64,000 nucleotides of DNA, taken from assembly GCA_002494495.1 (NCBI GenBank), contig DACB01000008.1:62001-126000 (forward strand), in the 5' to 3' direction. The DNA is from Methanobacterium sp. UBA294. Its GTDB lineage: Archaea; Methanobacteriota; Methanobacteria; Methanobacteriales; Methanobacteriaceae. A program made the translations under genes and the position numbers. The first letter of the stretch is position 1. Each line of letters opens with the position of its first letter. Positions 28,952-38,195 of this stretch are shown here, one piece after another. The notes beneath the pieces were generated by a model that worked only from the letters and a program-made list of their open reading frames with translations, was not told the origin of the DNA and ran no database searches.

Positions 28952-30105
28952 ACTAGCATCTCCTTAATTGCTGTTGCGGATAAATCTGGTTCTCTTTTTC
29001 CTCGAACGATCGTCTTTAAATTCTTTATCTCTTTTTCTTTTTTATTCAGGAAACCAATCATTGGTCCTATTCCAAACTGGTTTTTAAGTGATATTCTCTT
29101 GGCTATTTCATTGATGTAATTGTCCAATGCAGTTTCAAAGGGTGCTATTGAATCACCAACTGAATAGTCGTTCAAGATGTCTGATAATACTGGTGAGTAA
29201 TCGGTTCCTTCGAGTCCATTTATTACTCCTGGGACATCTTCAGATTCCATGAGTTCCTTGAGTTTCCATTCCCTGACTTGATATCCCTTTGTAATCATGT
29301 AAGGTTCTATATCCTCAAATTTCAGACCATCTGTTTTAGCCCTGAGAATGATCTTTATGTTGGCTATGTCCACCATGGTACCCACATATTCATGGAGTAA
29401 AGCTGTGTTATCATCTTCAGGTGTTGCGGCAGTTCTTAAGAGATTCTCCAGTAAGTAATTATCTAGAGAAGCTTCTAAAGGTAATATTAACCCTGTTTCT
29501 TTGTATTGTGGTAGAGCATCTTCTAGTATAGGAGCGTAATTCGTTCCTTCCAGTCCGTTTAATATTTCTTCAACGTTATCTGTATCTACCAATGTGTTCA
29601 GTCTGTCGCTAAGCTCACCGAAGGGTACCAGTAAATTCATGGTTTCATCTGCGCTTAATCTAGCTTCTTTAGCTATTATTAAACTTTTTATGTTCCGGAT
29701 ATCCCATTTTTTCATTAAAAAGCTGAAGGCGTCTTTACTGTTATCCGGTGCAATTCTTGCTATTATGTCGTATGTTTCTGCAAGCTGGACATCCAGTGCC
29801 TTTTCCAGAGGGAATTCATCGATATATTTGGCATATTCTGGTATTCCCCTGAGGTAATTTTTTATCTCTCCAATATTCTGGGATTCTAAAATTTCTGAGT
29901 ACTGTTTATCTGTCAACAACCTCCCTTGTCTGGCCCTTACCCTGGCATTGGGATAAGTATAGGGATATAATGATAATACTGGTCTTAGGGCTGCAATCAC
30001 AGCTATAAGTGCTATCACGGCCAATGTAATTACAAGCAGGGCTATGAAAGCTTCAGATGAGGGAAATCCCAGTGAAGTGATTATTGTTGTGAAGTCTTCT
30101 ACCAT
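28948..30105 (-). CDS. atpC: A-type ATP synthase subunit C
   Basis: 385 residues with one N-terminal hydrophobic segment (ALLVITLAVIALIAVIAAL), then the helical subunit C/d fold with YPYTYPNARVRARQGRLL. It links the central stalk to the K ring. GGGGAG upstream of the ATG. About the usual family length plus the membrane segment. Confidence 0.95.
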   Translation of the reverse strand: MVEDFTTIITSLGFPSSEAFIALLVITLAVIALIAVIAALRPVLSLYPYTYPNARVRARQGRLLTDKQYSEILESQNIGEIKNYLRGIPEYAKYIDEFPLEKALDVQLAETYDIIARIAPDNSKDAFSFLMKKWDIRNIKSLIIAKEARLSADETMNLLVPFGELSDRLNTLVDTDNVEEILNGLEGTNYAPILEDALPQYKETGLILPLEASLDNYLLENLLRTAATPEDDNTALLHEYVGTMVDIANIKIILRAKTDGLKFEDIEPYMITKGYQVREWKLKELMESEDVPGVINGLEGTDYSPVLSDILNDYSVGDSIAPFETALDNYINEIAKRISLKNQFGIGPMIGFLNKKEKEIKNLKTIVRGKREPDLSATAIKEMLV

Positions 30106-30121
30106 ATGAAATCTCCCCTAT

Positions 30122-30745
30122 TTATTTAAAAAGCACGGCTGCAACTTTTGACCTTAGATCTTTTTTGAAACGTAACATCCTTGCTTCAATGGTGTTGTTA
30201 ACTTCAATTTCACCATTTTTAGTTTTAACAACAGCTCCTCCAATTGTTTTGATGTTTTCGCCAATTTCTAGAGTTGTGTCTTTACCAGTTTTTCCTTTCA
30301 CATCTTCTGCAATTGCTGGTAGGGAATCCTTAATTTTAACAACATCTGATTCTTTAAGGAGTACCTGGAGTTCTCCCCCTCCGATCTCTGTAGATGCTTC
30401 AGTTATAATATTTTTAAGAGATTCCTTATATTCAACAGAGTCTGAGGAAGTGATTTCATTCAGTTTCTCTTCTGCTTTTTTAAATGAGTCTTTTATAACT
30501 TCTTCTCTGGCCTCAAGTTCCATTCTTCTGGAATTCATCTTTGCTTCAGATATTAACTGTTGATACCTCATATTGGCTTGTTTTTTTGCATCTTCCAGGA
30601 TTCTCTCTTTCTCTTGAAGGGCCTCTTTCTGGCCCTTTTCAAGAATGGAGTTATTTTCCTTTTCAGCGTTTTCCAATATGGAATCAGCTTTTACCTGAGC
30701 ATTAGATAATATGCTTGAGACTATCTTTTCAGTCCCGGCGCTCAT
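30122..30745 (-). CDS. atpE: A-type ATP synthase subunit E
   Basis: 207 residues. The N-terminal 100 residues form a charged coiled coil (peripheral stalk), and the C-terminal globular part has GGAVVKTKNGEIEVNNTIEARM. It pairs with subunit H in the peripheral stalk. Confidence 0.95.
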   Translation of the reverse strand: MSAGTEKIVSSILSNAQVKADSILENAEKENNSILEKGQKEALQEKERILEDAKKQANMRYQQLISEAKMNSRRMELEAREEVIKDSFKKAEEKLNEITSSDSVEYKESLKNIITEASTEIGGGELQVLLKESDVVKIKDSLPAIAEDVKGKTGKDTTLEIGENIKTIGGAVVKTKNGEIEVNNTIEARMLRFKKDLRSKVAAVLFK

Positions 30746-30750
30746 TATTA

Positions 30751-31239
30751 CTATCCTCCCAAAATTCCGCCGAATACCATCAATAGTATAGCGATGAGGA
30801 AACCATATATAGCCTGTGTTTCTGAAAGTGCGGTGAATATTAGACCACGAGCAAACATATCTTCATCTTCTACAACTGCTCCAGCTGCTGATGAAGCGGT
30901 TATACCTTGACCCATACCGGATCCTAAACCAGCAAATCCTACTGCTGCACCGGCACCTATAGCTACTAGTCCTGCTGTAATAGGTAAATCTGTAGCTTCT
31001 CCCATGATTCCAGAGAATACCATCAGAAGTATAGCGATGAGGAAACCATATATAGCCTGTGTTTCTGGCAGTGCGGTGAATATGAGACCACGAGCAAACA
31101 TGTCTTCATCCTCAGCCACAGCTCCCACACTTCCTGCTGCTGCCATCCCTTGTCCTATACCTGATCCTAAACCAGCCATACCTACGGCTAAACCTGCGCC
31201 GATAGCTGCTAAAGCTGTTCCTAATACTAATTCTGCCAT
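30751..31239 (-). CDS. atpK: A-type ATP synthase proteolipid subunit K, two-hairpin form
   Basis: 162 residues and four membrane helices formed by two homologous hairpins of 81 residues. Each hairpin has an ion-binding carboxylate (Glu59 in ALPETQAIYGF, Glu140 in ALSETQAIYGF) and a Gln in the preceding helix (Gln30, Gln111, in GIGQG and GMGQG). Gln plus E-T/S-x-x-x-Tyr is the sodium-binding pattern described for Na+-coupled rings, so Na+ coupling is plausible. The DNA of the two halves is unusually similar over about 86 bases. Confidence 0.95.
   Translation of the reverse strand: MAELVLGTALAAIGAGLAVGMAGLGSGIGQGMAAAGSVGAVAEDEDMFARGLIFTALPETQAIYGFLIAILLMVFSGIMGEATDLPITAGLVAIGAGAAVGFAGLGSGMGQGITASSAAGAVVEDEDMFARGLIFTALSETQAIYGFLIAILLMVFGGILGG
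30785..31113 (-). repeat. 243-bp internal duplication in atpK
   Basis: Bases 30785-30870 and 31028-31113 match at all but five positions, at an offset of exactly 243 bp (81 codons). Third-codon positions are largely conserved too, which implies recent homogenisation rather than only protein-level selection. Confidence 0.85.
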
Positions 31240-31240
31240 T

Positions 31241-33250
31241 TTATTTACCTCCTAAATGAGTATATATTCTTTTTGTTCGGAAGGCTCTAAATTTCTGACT
31301 TCCGCCTATGAAAAATTGAGCAAAGAACTCAACATAATGCAAACGTAATGCATTTACAAATGACCCCATTGTCATGAAGGCCATATTTACTGCATGTCCA
31401 CCTAAGAAAATGAATGGTGCTAAAACTATCCCAATGAGTGGTATCATGCCAATGGATATATCAGTTATGATGTTAACTGTCATAGCGATTCCACCAGTTG
31501 ATAAACATAACGCAAGGAGCCGGGCATAGGACAAAAGGTTTCCCAGGAAACCAGTTATATCCATGAGTCCAAATAATCCATTGGTATAGACGAGCATTAA
31601 CAGACCCAGTATCAGTAAGGGTACTCCAGCTAATAGTGAAGTTGTCATGGATCCAGTTAATAAATAGGCCACTGCTAGTAGAGCGACTCCAATTTCAATG
31701 ACAATCCATACTATCTGTGTTCCTAATGCTTCTTTGATTTCCCCTCTAACGATGTTGTTATAGGCACCAATTATCAATCCCGTGTTTATGTGGAGAACAC
31801 CACATATCATGGCTATTACAAGGATAATCTCTGGATGCACAAATGCATCAATGGAGTCTATAACTGTTGGCAATGGCATTCCTCCTGTTATCCATCTGGG
31901 GAAGAAGTCGCCTATGAAACCATTGGTAAGCATTCCCAATATGAAGGCCCATGCACCACATGCTATGAGAATCAATCCCATACTACCCATTATTTTATTT
32001 CTTTGTCCCAATCCACGAAATATGATAAAACCGATGACTGCGTCCAATATCCCATAAAAGGCATCTGTAAGACAGAAACCAAAGAAAAATGGGAAAACAA
32101 GGGCCATCAAAATTGTGGGATCAAATTCCCGGTAGGTTGGGGTGGAATACATATGGGTAAAAAGTTCATATGGTTTGGCAAATTTGGGATTGTCCAGATG
32201 AACTGGAATATCATCTTTCTCAATGTCAGGGTCAGAGACATCCACTATGGAGTGTCCTTCAGTAGAACTTTCAATTATATTAAGAGCTTTATCTAATTTT
32301 TTTGCTATTACCCATCCTTCAATCATAACCGTGTTCTTGGTCTGGCCAAAGGAAGAGTATATTTCACTTCTCTGTTTTTCTATCTCCAGCTGTTCTTTTA
32401 TTACTAAAAGCTGTGGCTTCCACTCTGCGGATATTTCTGCCAGTTCACTGAGTATCGTGTTTTTTTCCTCTTCGATTGACTCTATTCTTGATTTTGAGCT
32501 ACTTATAACTTCACTTGGTGTTCCAGCTACTCCGGATAGCTCGAATCGATCAAATTCCAGCCTCCTGAGGGCACTGGTAACTTCCTCTCCATATTCTTTT
32601 GTGGTAATGACAATGAGAATTTTAAATTCTTTCTCTGGAGTTTCATCAGTGAACACTTCTATTTCATCAGTTATATCCTTATAATTTTGGTTAAATTCTT
32701 CAAAGGAGTCTGTCGATATTTTACCGACTATAACTGAAGTATGTTTTGAATCTGAAAGGTCTGCTAAGTCTACGTTAAAATTAGTTAAATTTTCTGCCAC
32801 TTTTTTGGCATTTTTTAGCTGAGCTTTTTCAGAATCCAACTGGTTTATTTTTTCTTCCAGAGGTTTGGTCATTGATTCGACCTGGTCCAGAACTGATTCT
32901 GTTTTATTGATTAGTTCTTCCACGCCGATTTCTTCTATAACTTCTGTTTCGATTGGCGGAGGATTGATTAATTCCTTAACCATCTTCAGTATGCCACCTT
33001 CCCTTTTACGGACGGAATGTAAAAAATCGATGTTACCGTTGGTTTTCATTAAAAGTGATGAAATTCGTCCGGTATAGGGGGTTGCATGTGATGGTTCAAG
33101 GATCTGTTTCCACTCTGCATCCTGTTGTATGCGCTCGGATATATCCTGGATTTGTACTATGCTAGATTCATGAAGCGAACTCACTGCAGAATCAGCATAT
33201 TTGTCCAGGGTGATAATACTGAGCTTTTTCATCCTGGCTGGCTTAAACAT
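31241..33250 (-). CDS. atpI: A-type ATP synthase subunit I
   Basis: About 669 residues. The N-terminal half is a cytoplasmic coiled-coil stalk arm. The C-terminal half has seven to eight membrane helices including ALVFPFFFGFCLTDAFYG, NLLSYARLLALCLSTGGIA and NALRLHYVEFFAQFF; the Arg in YARLLAL is the expected partner of the K-ring carboxylates. GTG at 33259 directly abuts atpH, but ATG 33250 (MFKPARMKKL) agrees better with the family start. Confidence 0.95.
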   Translation of the reverse strand: MFKPARMKKLSIITLDKYADSAVSSLHESSIVQIQDISERIQQDAEWKQILEPSHATPYTGRISSLLMKTNGNIDFLHSVRKREGGILKMVKELINPPPIETEVIEEIGVEELINKTESVLDQVESMTKPLEEKINQLDSEKAQLKNAKKVAENLTNFNVDLADLSDSKHTSVIVGKISTDSFEEFNQNYKDITDEIEVFTDETPEKEFKILIVITTKEYGEEVTSALRRLEFDRFELSGVAGTPSEVISSSKSRIESIEEEKNTILSELAEISAEWKPQLLVIKEQLEIEKQRSEIYSSFGQTKNTVMIEGWVIAKKLDKALNIIESSTEGHSIVDVSDPDIEKDDIPVHLDNPKFAKPYELFTHMYSTPTYREFDPTILMALVFPFFFGFCLTDAFYGILDAVIGFIIFRGLGQRNKIMGSMGLILIACGAWAFILGMLTNGFIGDFFPRWITGGMPLPTVIDSIDAFVHPEIILVIAMICGVLHINTGLIIGAYNNIVRGEIKEALGTQIVWIVIEIGVALLAVAYLLTGSMTTSLLAGVPLLILGLLMLVYTNGLFGLMDITGFLGNLLSYARLLALCLSTGGIAMTVNIITDISIGMIPLIGIVLAPFIFLGGHAVNMAFMTMGSFVNALRLHYVEFFAQFFIGGSQKFRAFRTKRIYTHLGGK

Positions 33251-33259
33251 GTTACTCAC

Positions 33260-33574
33260 TTATAAAATACTTTTTACTATGATTTCTGCAGCTTCATCAA
33301 TATTATTGGAAGCTTTTTTCTTACTTATTTCTACCTCACCAGTAGTTTTGTTTGATATTTGGTAAGCTTCCTTTTTTGCATTGTTTTCTGCTTCATAAAG
33401 TAACTTATCTGCTTCTTCTTGTGCCTCTTTTTTTGCATTTTCCACATTTTCTTTCGATTTGGATTCAGCATCATCAATCATTTCTGATGATTTCTTCTCT
33501 GTATCCTCGATTAGTTTCTCGGCATCATTTTCAGCCTTTTTAATGGTAGTAATAGCTTCCGATATCGTTGTCAT
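33260..33574 (-). CDS. atpH: A-type ATP synthase subunit H
   Basis: 104 residues, almost entirely a coiled coil rich in Glu, Lys and Ala (KKAENDAEKLIEDTEKKSSE), the peripheral-stalk partner of subunit E. The start at 33574 follows GGTGAT by three bases; a seven-codon extension has no ribosome-binding site. First gene of the operon. Confidence 0.92.
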   Translation of the reverse strand: MTTISEAITTIKKAENDAEKLIEDTEKKSSEMIDDAESKSKENVENAKKEAQEEADKLLYEAENNAKKEAYQISNKTTGEVEISKKKASNNIDEAAEIIVKSIL

Positions 33575-33607
33575 ATAATCACCATGATAACCCAAAATTT
33601 CTCTCGA

Positions 33608-33623
33608 GTTATATATATCTTTT
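33608..33623 (-). promoter_or_regulatory. promoter (BRE/TATA) of the ATP synthase operon
   Basis: The minus strand reads GCAAAAGATATATATAACTC. The TATATATA core lies about 40 bases upstream of the atpH start, which predicts a leader of roughly 10-20 nt containing GGTGAT. Confidence 0.6.
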
Positions 33624-33624
33624 G

Positions 33625-33977
33625 CTATTTGATTCTCTGCATCTTTATCCTTCGTGTTTAATATGACATTTAAACCGTTATATTTAATTTAAATCAAGCT
33701 AAAAGCATGGTAATGAAAATAATTCCATTAGCAGTTATACTTGATAGATTAAACGTGGCATACATAAAAGTGTGTATTGAAATGCTTTATGCACTTCCCA
33801 GATAATGTCCACTTATTATCAGGGATGTTGGTCAATACTCATATTATTAAATAATCATACCAACGATGGTGGGATACTGGAGATTCTTTAAAAATCATAA
33901 CCCGGTTGCATCTAAAACAAATTATTGTCCAGAACATGAGTCCCTTTAGAATGGGGGCAGTTATAAATAAAAATGAT
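33625..33977. other. intergenic region upstream of the ATP synthase operon
   Basis: About 350 bp between the citrate synthase-like gene and the atpH promoter. AT-rich. I see no open frame with a ribosome-binding site, no tRNA-like fold and no strong repeat. Confidence 0.4.
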
Positions 33978-34832
33978 CTAGATTCGCCGCTTTCTGTCCT
34001 CAACACCATCGTAACAAGTTTCATCAGATTCAATGAATTTCCTGAAAGGTGGTTCCTGGTTCTGTTCCTCATTTACATGTGAAATTAAAGCAGGAAGCCT
34101 TCCTATCATGAAAAGTCCAGCACCAACCTGCCAGCTGAAACCCATATCTGATAATATCCCAGCGTTAGCCCCGTCAATATTCAGGTGAATGTTCTTAATC
34201 TCAAACAGAATATCCTGTAGGGCGATAGCCAGCTGGGTATGGACGCCGCAAATCCCATATTCCTTGGCAAGCTCCAGAAGCCGGGGCGCCCGGGGGTCTT
34301 TATCATGGTAACGGTGACCGAAACCAGGAATCTTCTTACCATTTTTCAGATATTCTTCCACCAGTTGTTGAGCGTAGATCTTAATATCCTTACGCGACTC
34401 AATTGGACCGACAACTGTTTTATGTCCCTCCTTCCCCACACCATTTTCAACAGTTTCCTGAAGAAGCTTCATTGACTGCTCTAAAGCACCAGCATGATGC
34501 TTACCAAAGGCCATTAAACCCCCGGATACACAGGTGTTAAGGGGAGATCCAGTGGATGCCATGAGTCGGGCCACCTGGGTGCTAGGGGGAGTGGTACCAT
34601 GATCACAGAAGGAGACCAGCACAGCTTCAAGCATCTTAGACTCGTTTTCAGATGGCTTGTTACCATGCATCAGCAGATAAACCATTTCTGGAAAGGATAG
34701 ATTACCAATGAGGTCCTGCTGAGGATAACCCCTGGTGATGATCCGGTTAGGCTCAACCTTGGTAATGGAAGTCTTCCATTTAGGATTCATGTATTTAAAC
34801 AATTCATCTATGTTTTGTCTTCCAATTGCCAT
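33978..34832 (-). CDS. citrate synthase / citryl-CoA lyase family protein
   Basis: 284 residues, much shorter than a full citrate synthase (about 370-430) and close to the citryl-CoA lyase-like group. Residues matching the catalytic set are His in GKHHAGALEQ, His in PGFGHRYHDKDPRA and Asp in NIDGANAG. It starts IGRQNIDELFKYMNPKWKTS. The ATG follows GGAG by eight bases. Methanobacteriales run an incomplete reductive TCA pathway, so classical citrate synthesis is not expected. It is the last gene of a minus-strand cluster with fumarase alpha and MmgE/PrpD. Confidence 0.82.
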   Translation of the reverse strand: MAIGRQNIDELFKYMNPKWKTSITKVEPNRIITRGYPQQDLIGNLSFPEMVYLLMHGNKPSENESKMLEAVLVSFCDHGTTPPSTQVARLMASTGSPLNTCVSGGLMAFGKHHAGALEQSMKLLQETVENGVGKEGHKTVVGPIESRKDIKIYAQQLVEEYLKNGKKIPGFGHRYHDKDPRAPRLLELAKEYGICGVHTQLAIALQDILFEIKNIHLNIDGANAGILSDMGFSWQVGAGLFMIGRLPALISHVNEEQNQEPPFRKFIESDETCYDGVEDRKRRI

Positions 34833-34898
34833 AAAAATTACACTCCACAATATAATTTATAGGTTACTATAAAGGAGGCCATTTTTTTGATAATTTAG

Positions 34899-35771
34899 TT
34901 AAATGAATTCGCTATTGGAGATATCAAAGGATGAAACCCTTGGTTCAACACAACAACAAGGCCTCATACTAAGAATACGAACTCCACTAGCCCTTTGAGG
35001 TCCTATATTAATAAGACAACCAAGAGCCGTTACATAACCGCCTATATTTAAAGCACCTATATCCAAACTATTTAAAGTTTTTGTTATTTCCCCTTCCAAC
35101 TCTGACTGTATATCCAAGTTACCATGGGCCATGGCCTTAAACATTAAAGAAGTCGCTTCAAAATGGGTTCTACCTACACCTATCGCAGGTATGCACGGGG
35201 TACAGCCTAATTTGGGTATTTCCTGTTTCATCCAGTTAGTTATATGATTTACAATTTCCTGGTTATCCCGCTGGTGGAAGACCCGATAGGTACTGGCCCT
35301 TATCTCTGGGCCACCGCCAAGCATGAGTAAGTGTATCCTTACTTTTTCATTTCCAGCTTCTGGATTCAGTTCACCGAATATGAACGGTGCAGATAAGACT
35401 TCTCCGGGGTCATTGTAAAGGCCTTTTTTCTGTTCAATTCTCTCAATATCATCACCCTTCACTGCCATAGGCCTTCCTGGAAGCTCCCTTAAACCGGCCT
35501 TAATACCATCCCTTACATCACCTGTAAAATTCACTGGTAGAACTGCGTTTTTACCTATTTCCACCAATACATGGGGGATACCGGTATCATCGCAAAGGGG
35601 GACTTTATTTTTCCGAGCTAACTCGGCATTTTCAATTAAAAGCTCCAAAACCCAGGAAGCCAATGGATTAGTTTCAACTTCCAAAGCTCTTTGGTAAGCA
35701 TTGTACTGATCCTGGCGGAATTCTGTGCTAGCTTTTATGACGGCACCTTTAATTTGGTTTATTAAGTCCAT
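34899..35771 (-). CDS. fumarate hydratase / tartrate dehydratase alpha subunit homologue
   Basis: 290 residues. PLCDDTGIPHVLVEIG carries the first cluster Cys, and GCTPCIPAIGVGRTHFEA the next. The C-terminus has an unusual CCC triplet in SMRPCCCVEP. The class I dehydratase alpha subunit normally works with a beta subunit, which is not next to it. The divergent Cys regions mean that fumarase activity should not be taken for granted. Gene context: MmgE/PrpD and citrate synthase-like genes. Confidence 0.8.
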   Translation of the reverse strand: MDLINQIKGAVIKASTEFRQDQYNAYQRALEVETNPLASWVLELLIENAELARKNKVPLCDDTGIPHVLVEIGKNAVLPVNFTGDVRDGIKAGLRELPGRPMAVKGDDIERIEQKKGLYNDPGEVLSAPFIFGELNPEAGNEKVRIHLLMLGGGPEIRASTYRVFHQRDNQEIVNHITNWMKQEIPKLGCTPCIPAIGVGRTHFEATSLMFKAMAHGNLDIQSELEGEITKTLNSLDIGALNIGGYVTALGCLINIGPQRASGVRILSMRPCCCVEPRVSSFDISNSEFI

Positions 35772-35867
35772 GATGTTGTTCCTATTTTGTAAACTTCATT
35801 TGAATCATCTTCAAGACTGATCCTTTCATTCAGGTTAGCTTTAAATCTTTCATTCATTTTTAATCCT

Positions 35868-36767
35868 TTATTCCGGAATAGCTAAATCTTCTGTCCCAAC
35901 CTTAGATGTTTTTGCATCTGGATAGTAGCGTTCTATCATATTTTTAACTAGATAAACTTGTCTTATGCGCTCTGATGCTTCCTTACTTGTTGTGTCGTGG
36001 CTATGTTGCTTAGCTATGGAACCTCCGGTTTTAAGGTACACCGGGGCCGCGACCTTTATGATGTCTGGGACCTCGTAATGTCTTATGAAACCACCAGAAG
36101 ATTTTGGATTTTCCGTATGGATGTCGATGGATATATTTATGGCTTTTCTAAGGGATTCAAGCATGTTAATTTGTAGATCACGGACTGGATTGAATGAATC
36201 AGCACCAATTTCCTCTAATAACTTTGCAGATGCTGGGTTTCCATGTCCAGTATGGGCAGAGACCTTGAAGTGCATGTTCTCTGGTAGTTCACCTGCCTCT
36301 CTCATCTTACCCAGGACCCAGAGAAGGCCTTCATCGTATAACAATATTCCCCGTACACCAAGTTCTGCTGCTCTTTTAACATCCTCAACAGCATATAACA
36401 GGTTATCATATCCCCTTAACCTGTAGCCTATACGTGCGCCTTCCTTGGTCTGGGCAGATGCGCTGGTGTCGTAGGTTGCCCGTGGACCGACACTTAAAAA
36501 AAGTCCTATCTTGGCTTGTTTAGCCATTTCTATCATTTCTTCTATTTCAGAGTCGGTTAGAAGCATGATACCTTTAGTCTGGGTTACCCTGTGCACTGTG
36601 ACACTATAATCCTGTGAGGCGTCCAGGAGAGAAGCCATAGACTCAGGTTTCTGGATACCCGGGACCTCGAAGCGGTACTGGGCACCATCTGGAAATCTGA
36701 GTTCAGATTCCTCGATTCCAACACTTTTATCTATTCCAAGTGTTTTTAGAAAATCATTTGATCGCAA
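35868..36767 (-). CDS. TIM-barrel protein, U32-peptidase-like, function unknown
   Basis: About 299 residues with an alternating beta-alpha pattern (IGLFLSVGPRATYDT, GVRGILLYDEGLLWVLGKM, NMHFKVSAHTGHGNPAS, INISIDIHTENPKSSGG). This pattern suggests a TIM barrel; similarity to U32-type proteins is my impression only. Starts at GTG 36776 or TTG 36767 are both possible because GGAGAGTG overlaps the first. It lies between MmgE/PrpD and fumarase alpha in one transcription direction. Confidence 0.55.
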   Translation of the reverse strand: MRSNDFLKTLGIDKSVGIEESELRFPDGAQYRFEVPGIQKPESMASLLDASQDYSVTVHRVTQTKGIMLLTDSEIEEMIEMAKQAKIGLFLSVGPRATYDTSASAQTKEGARIGYRLRGYDNLLYAVEDVKRAAELGVRGILLYDEGLLWVLGKMREAGELPENMHFKVSAHTGHGNPASAKLLEEIGADSFNPVRDLQINMLESLRKAINISIDIHTENPKSSGGFIRHYEVPDIIKVAAPVYLKTGGSIAKQHSHDTTSKEASERIRQVYLVKNMIERYYPDAKTSKVGTEDLAIPE

Positions 36768-36836
36768 TAAATACACTCTCCAAAAATAAATCTCTCACTA
36801 TAAAAATGAAACACACTGTGATTAAATCTTACTAAT

Positions 36837-38183
36837 TTATAAAAATGAATTCAGATCATCTGTAAATTCCCGGACATCAAGGTAGGAATCCAAGTTTTCA
36901 ATTACCTCTAAGATTTCCACATCTACATCTGGATTTAAATTCCTGAATTTCCAATCCACACCCTGTTTAAGGGGGTTTTCAGGTTCACCAGAAGGTAAAT
37001 CAACTCTTTTTTTATACACACTATTATGAGTGAATATGGAAACTTCAGATGGTCTGCAATGTGGATATTCTTTATCCAGTTTAGTGTCTATTTTAATCTG
37101 GATTTTCCGGGATATGTCGTCTATTTCCACCTGATTTTGGGTAGAATTGCTAAATTCAATTATACAGCCCGCCCCCTGATAATGATTTAGAAGTGCAACC
37201 GCCAAAGTCACGGGTAAACTCTGCTTCAGGGCCTCAGTACTTGTAGGGTGGTAATCGTTGTGTTCAGCGGCTATTTTATAGGTTTTAACCATTATTTCAT
37301 CAATTTCTTCCAGTTTAAACTGATTTTTCTTTACAATCGCTAGTAGGGCATCGATGCTGGAGTGCAGATGCCTACAGACTGGGTAGATCTTGAAGTAGAC
37401 GTCTAGGATATGGTAATTATTCATGACTGGATTGTAACTTTCGCTGGATAAATCCACTTCCTGGGGGTTAACACCACCCATTACCTTAAGAAAACCTTCA
37501 TCACCTTCAAAGATATTTTTTGCCCCGGTAAAACCATTCTTTGCAAGCAGGGCAGATAAAATACCTGATTGGGCTGCTCTACCCGCGTGCAGATGCTTTC
37601 CCATGGAGCCGGAATGGTCTGATTCTAAGAGACCTGCAGCCTGGGTCCCTGCAAGACCTAATGCATTGGTAATTTCAACATCATTTAAATTCATAGCCTT
37701 ACTGGCTGCTGCAGCAGCACCTAACGTTCCACAGGTGCCTGTGCTGTGGAAACCCTTATTCCTGTGTCTCGGGTTGATCATCATACCCAGTGCAATGGCA
37801 ACCTGGTATCCCGCGACTATTGATTCGATTAAGTCCTTCCCAGACCGGTTTAAAGACTCGCACAGGGAAAGAGCAGCGGGTATTACACACGTCCCGGGAT
37901 GAAGCATAGCCATCCGGTGGCCGTCATCAAGGTCCATTGAATGGGTAAATATTCCATTGGCAAGCCCAGCTTCCATGGCACTGGATCTTCCATGTCCCAT
38001 GACTGTTGATTCATCGCCTGGTTGGATGATATTTTTAACTGCTTCACCACTTTTACTTTGCGAACCCCTTAAAGCCACGCCCAGAAAATCGGTGAAACAT
38101 TCCTTGGCCTTTTGGGTTACACTGTCTGGGAGCTGGTTGTAGCTGATTGATAATATAAATTCTGTGAATTTAGAAGTGATCAT
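36837..38183 (-). CDS. MmgE/PrpD family protein (2-methylcitrate dehydratase-like)
   Basis: 448 residues. Family motifs are HSMDLDDGHRMAMLHPGTCVIPAAL, FHSTGTCGTLGAAAAA and CRHLHSSIDAL. The family includes 2-methylcitrate dehydratase, cis-aconitate decarboxylase and iminodisuccinate epimerase, so the substrate cannot be read from sequence. It starts 12 bases after the tiaS stop and is followed by the TIM-barrel, fumarase alpha and citrate synthase-like genes. Confidence 0.88.
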   Translation of the reverse strand: MITSKFTEFILSISYNQLPDSVTQKAKECFTDFLGVALRGSQSKSGEAVKNIIQPGDESTVMGHGRSSAMEAGLANGIFTHSMDLDDGHRMAMLHPGTCVIPAALSLCESLNRSGKDLIESIVAGYQVAIALGMMINPRHRNKGFHSTGTCGTLGAAAAASKAMNLNDVEITNALGLAGTQAAGLLESDHSGSMGKHLHAGRAAQSGILSALLAKNGFTGAKNIFEGDEGFLKVMGGVNPQEVDLSSESYNPVMNNYHILDVYFKIYPVCRHLHSSIDALLAIVKKNQFKLEEIDEIMVKTYKIAAEHNDYHPTSTEALKQSLPVTLAVALLNHYQGAGCIIEFSNSTQNQVEIDDISRKIQIKIDTKLDKEYPHCRPSEVSIFTHNSVYKKRVDLPSGEPENPLKQGVDWKFRNLNPDVDVEILEVIENLDSYLDVREFTDDLNSFL

Positions 38184-38195
38184 TTTTCAAACCTG

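Noticed and set aside
33839..34072. 77-residue minus-strand frame at the end of the citrate synthase-like gene
   Set aside because: The first part is another frame of that gene; the remainder has no ribosome-binding site of its own.
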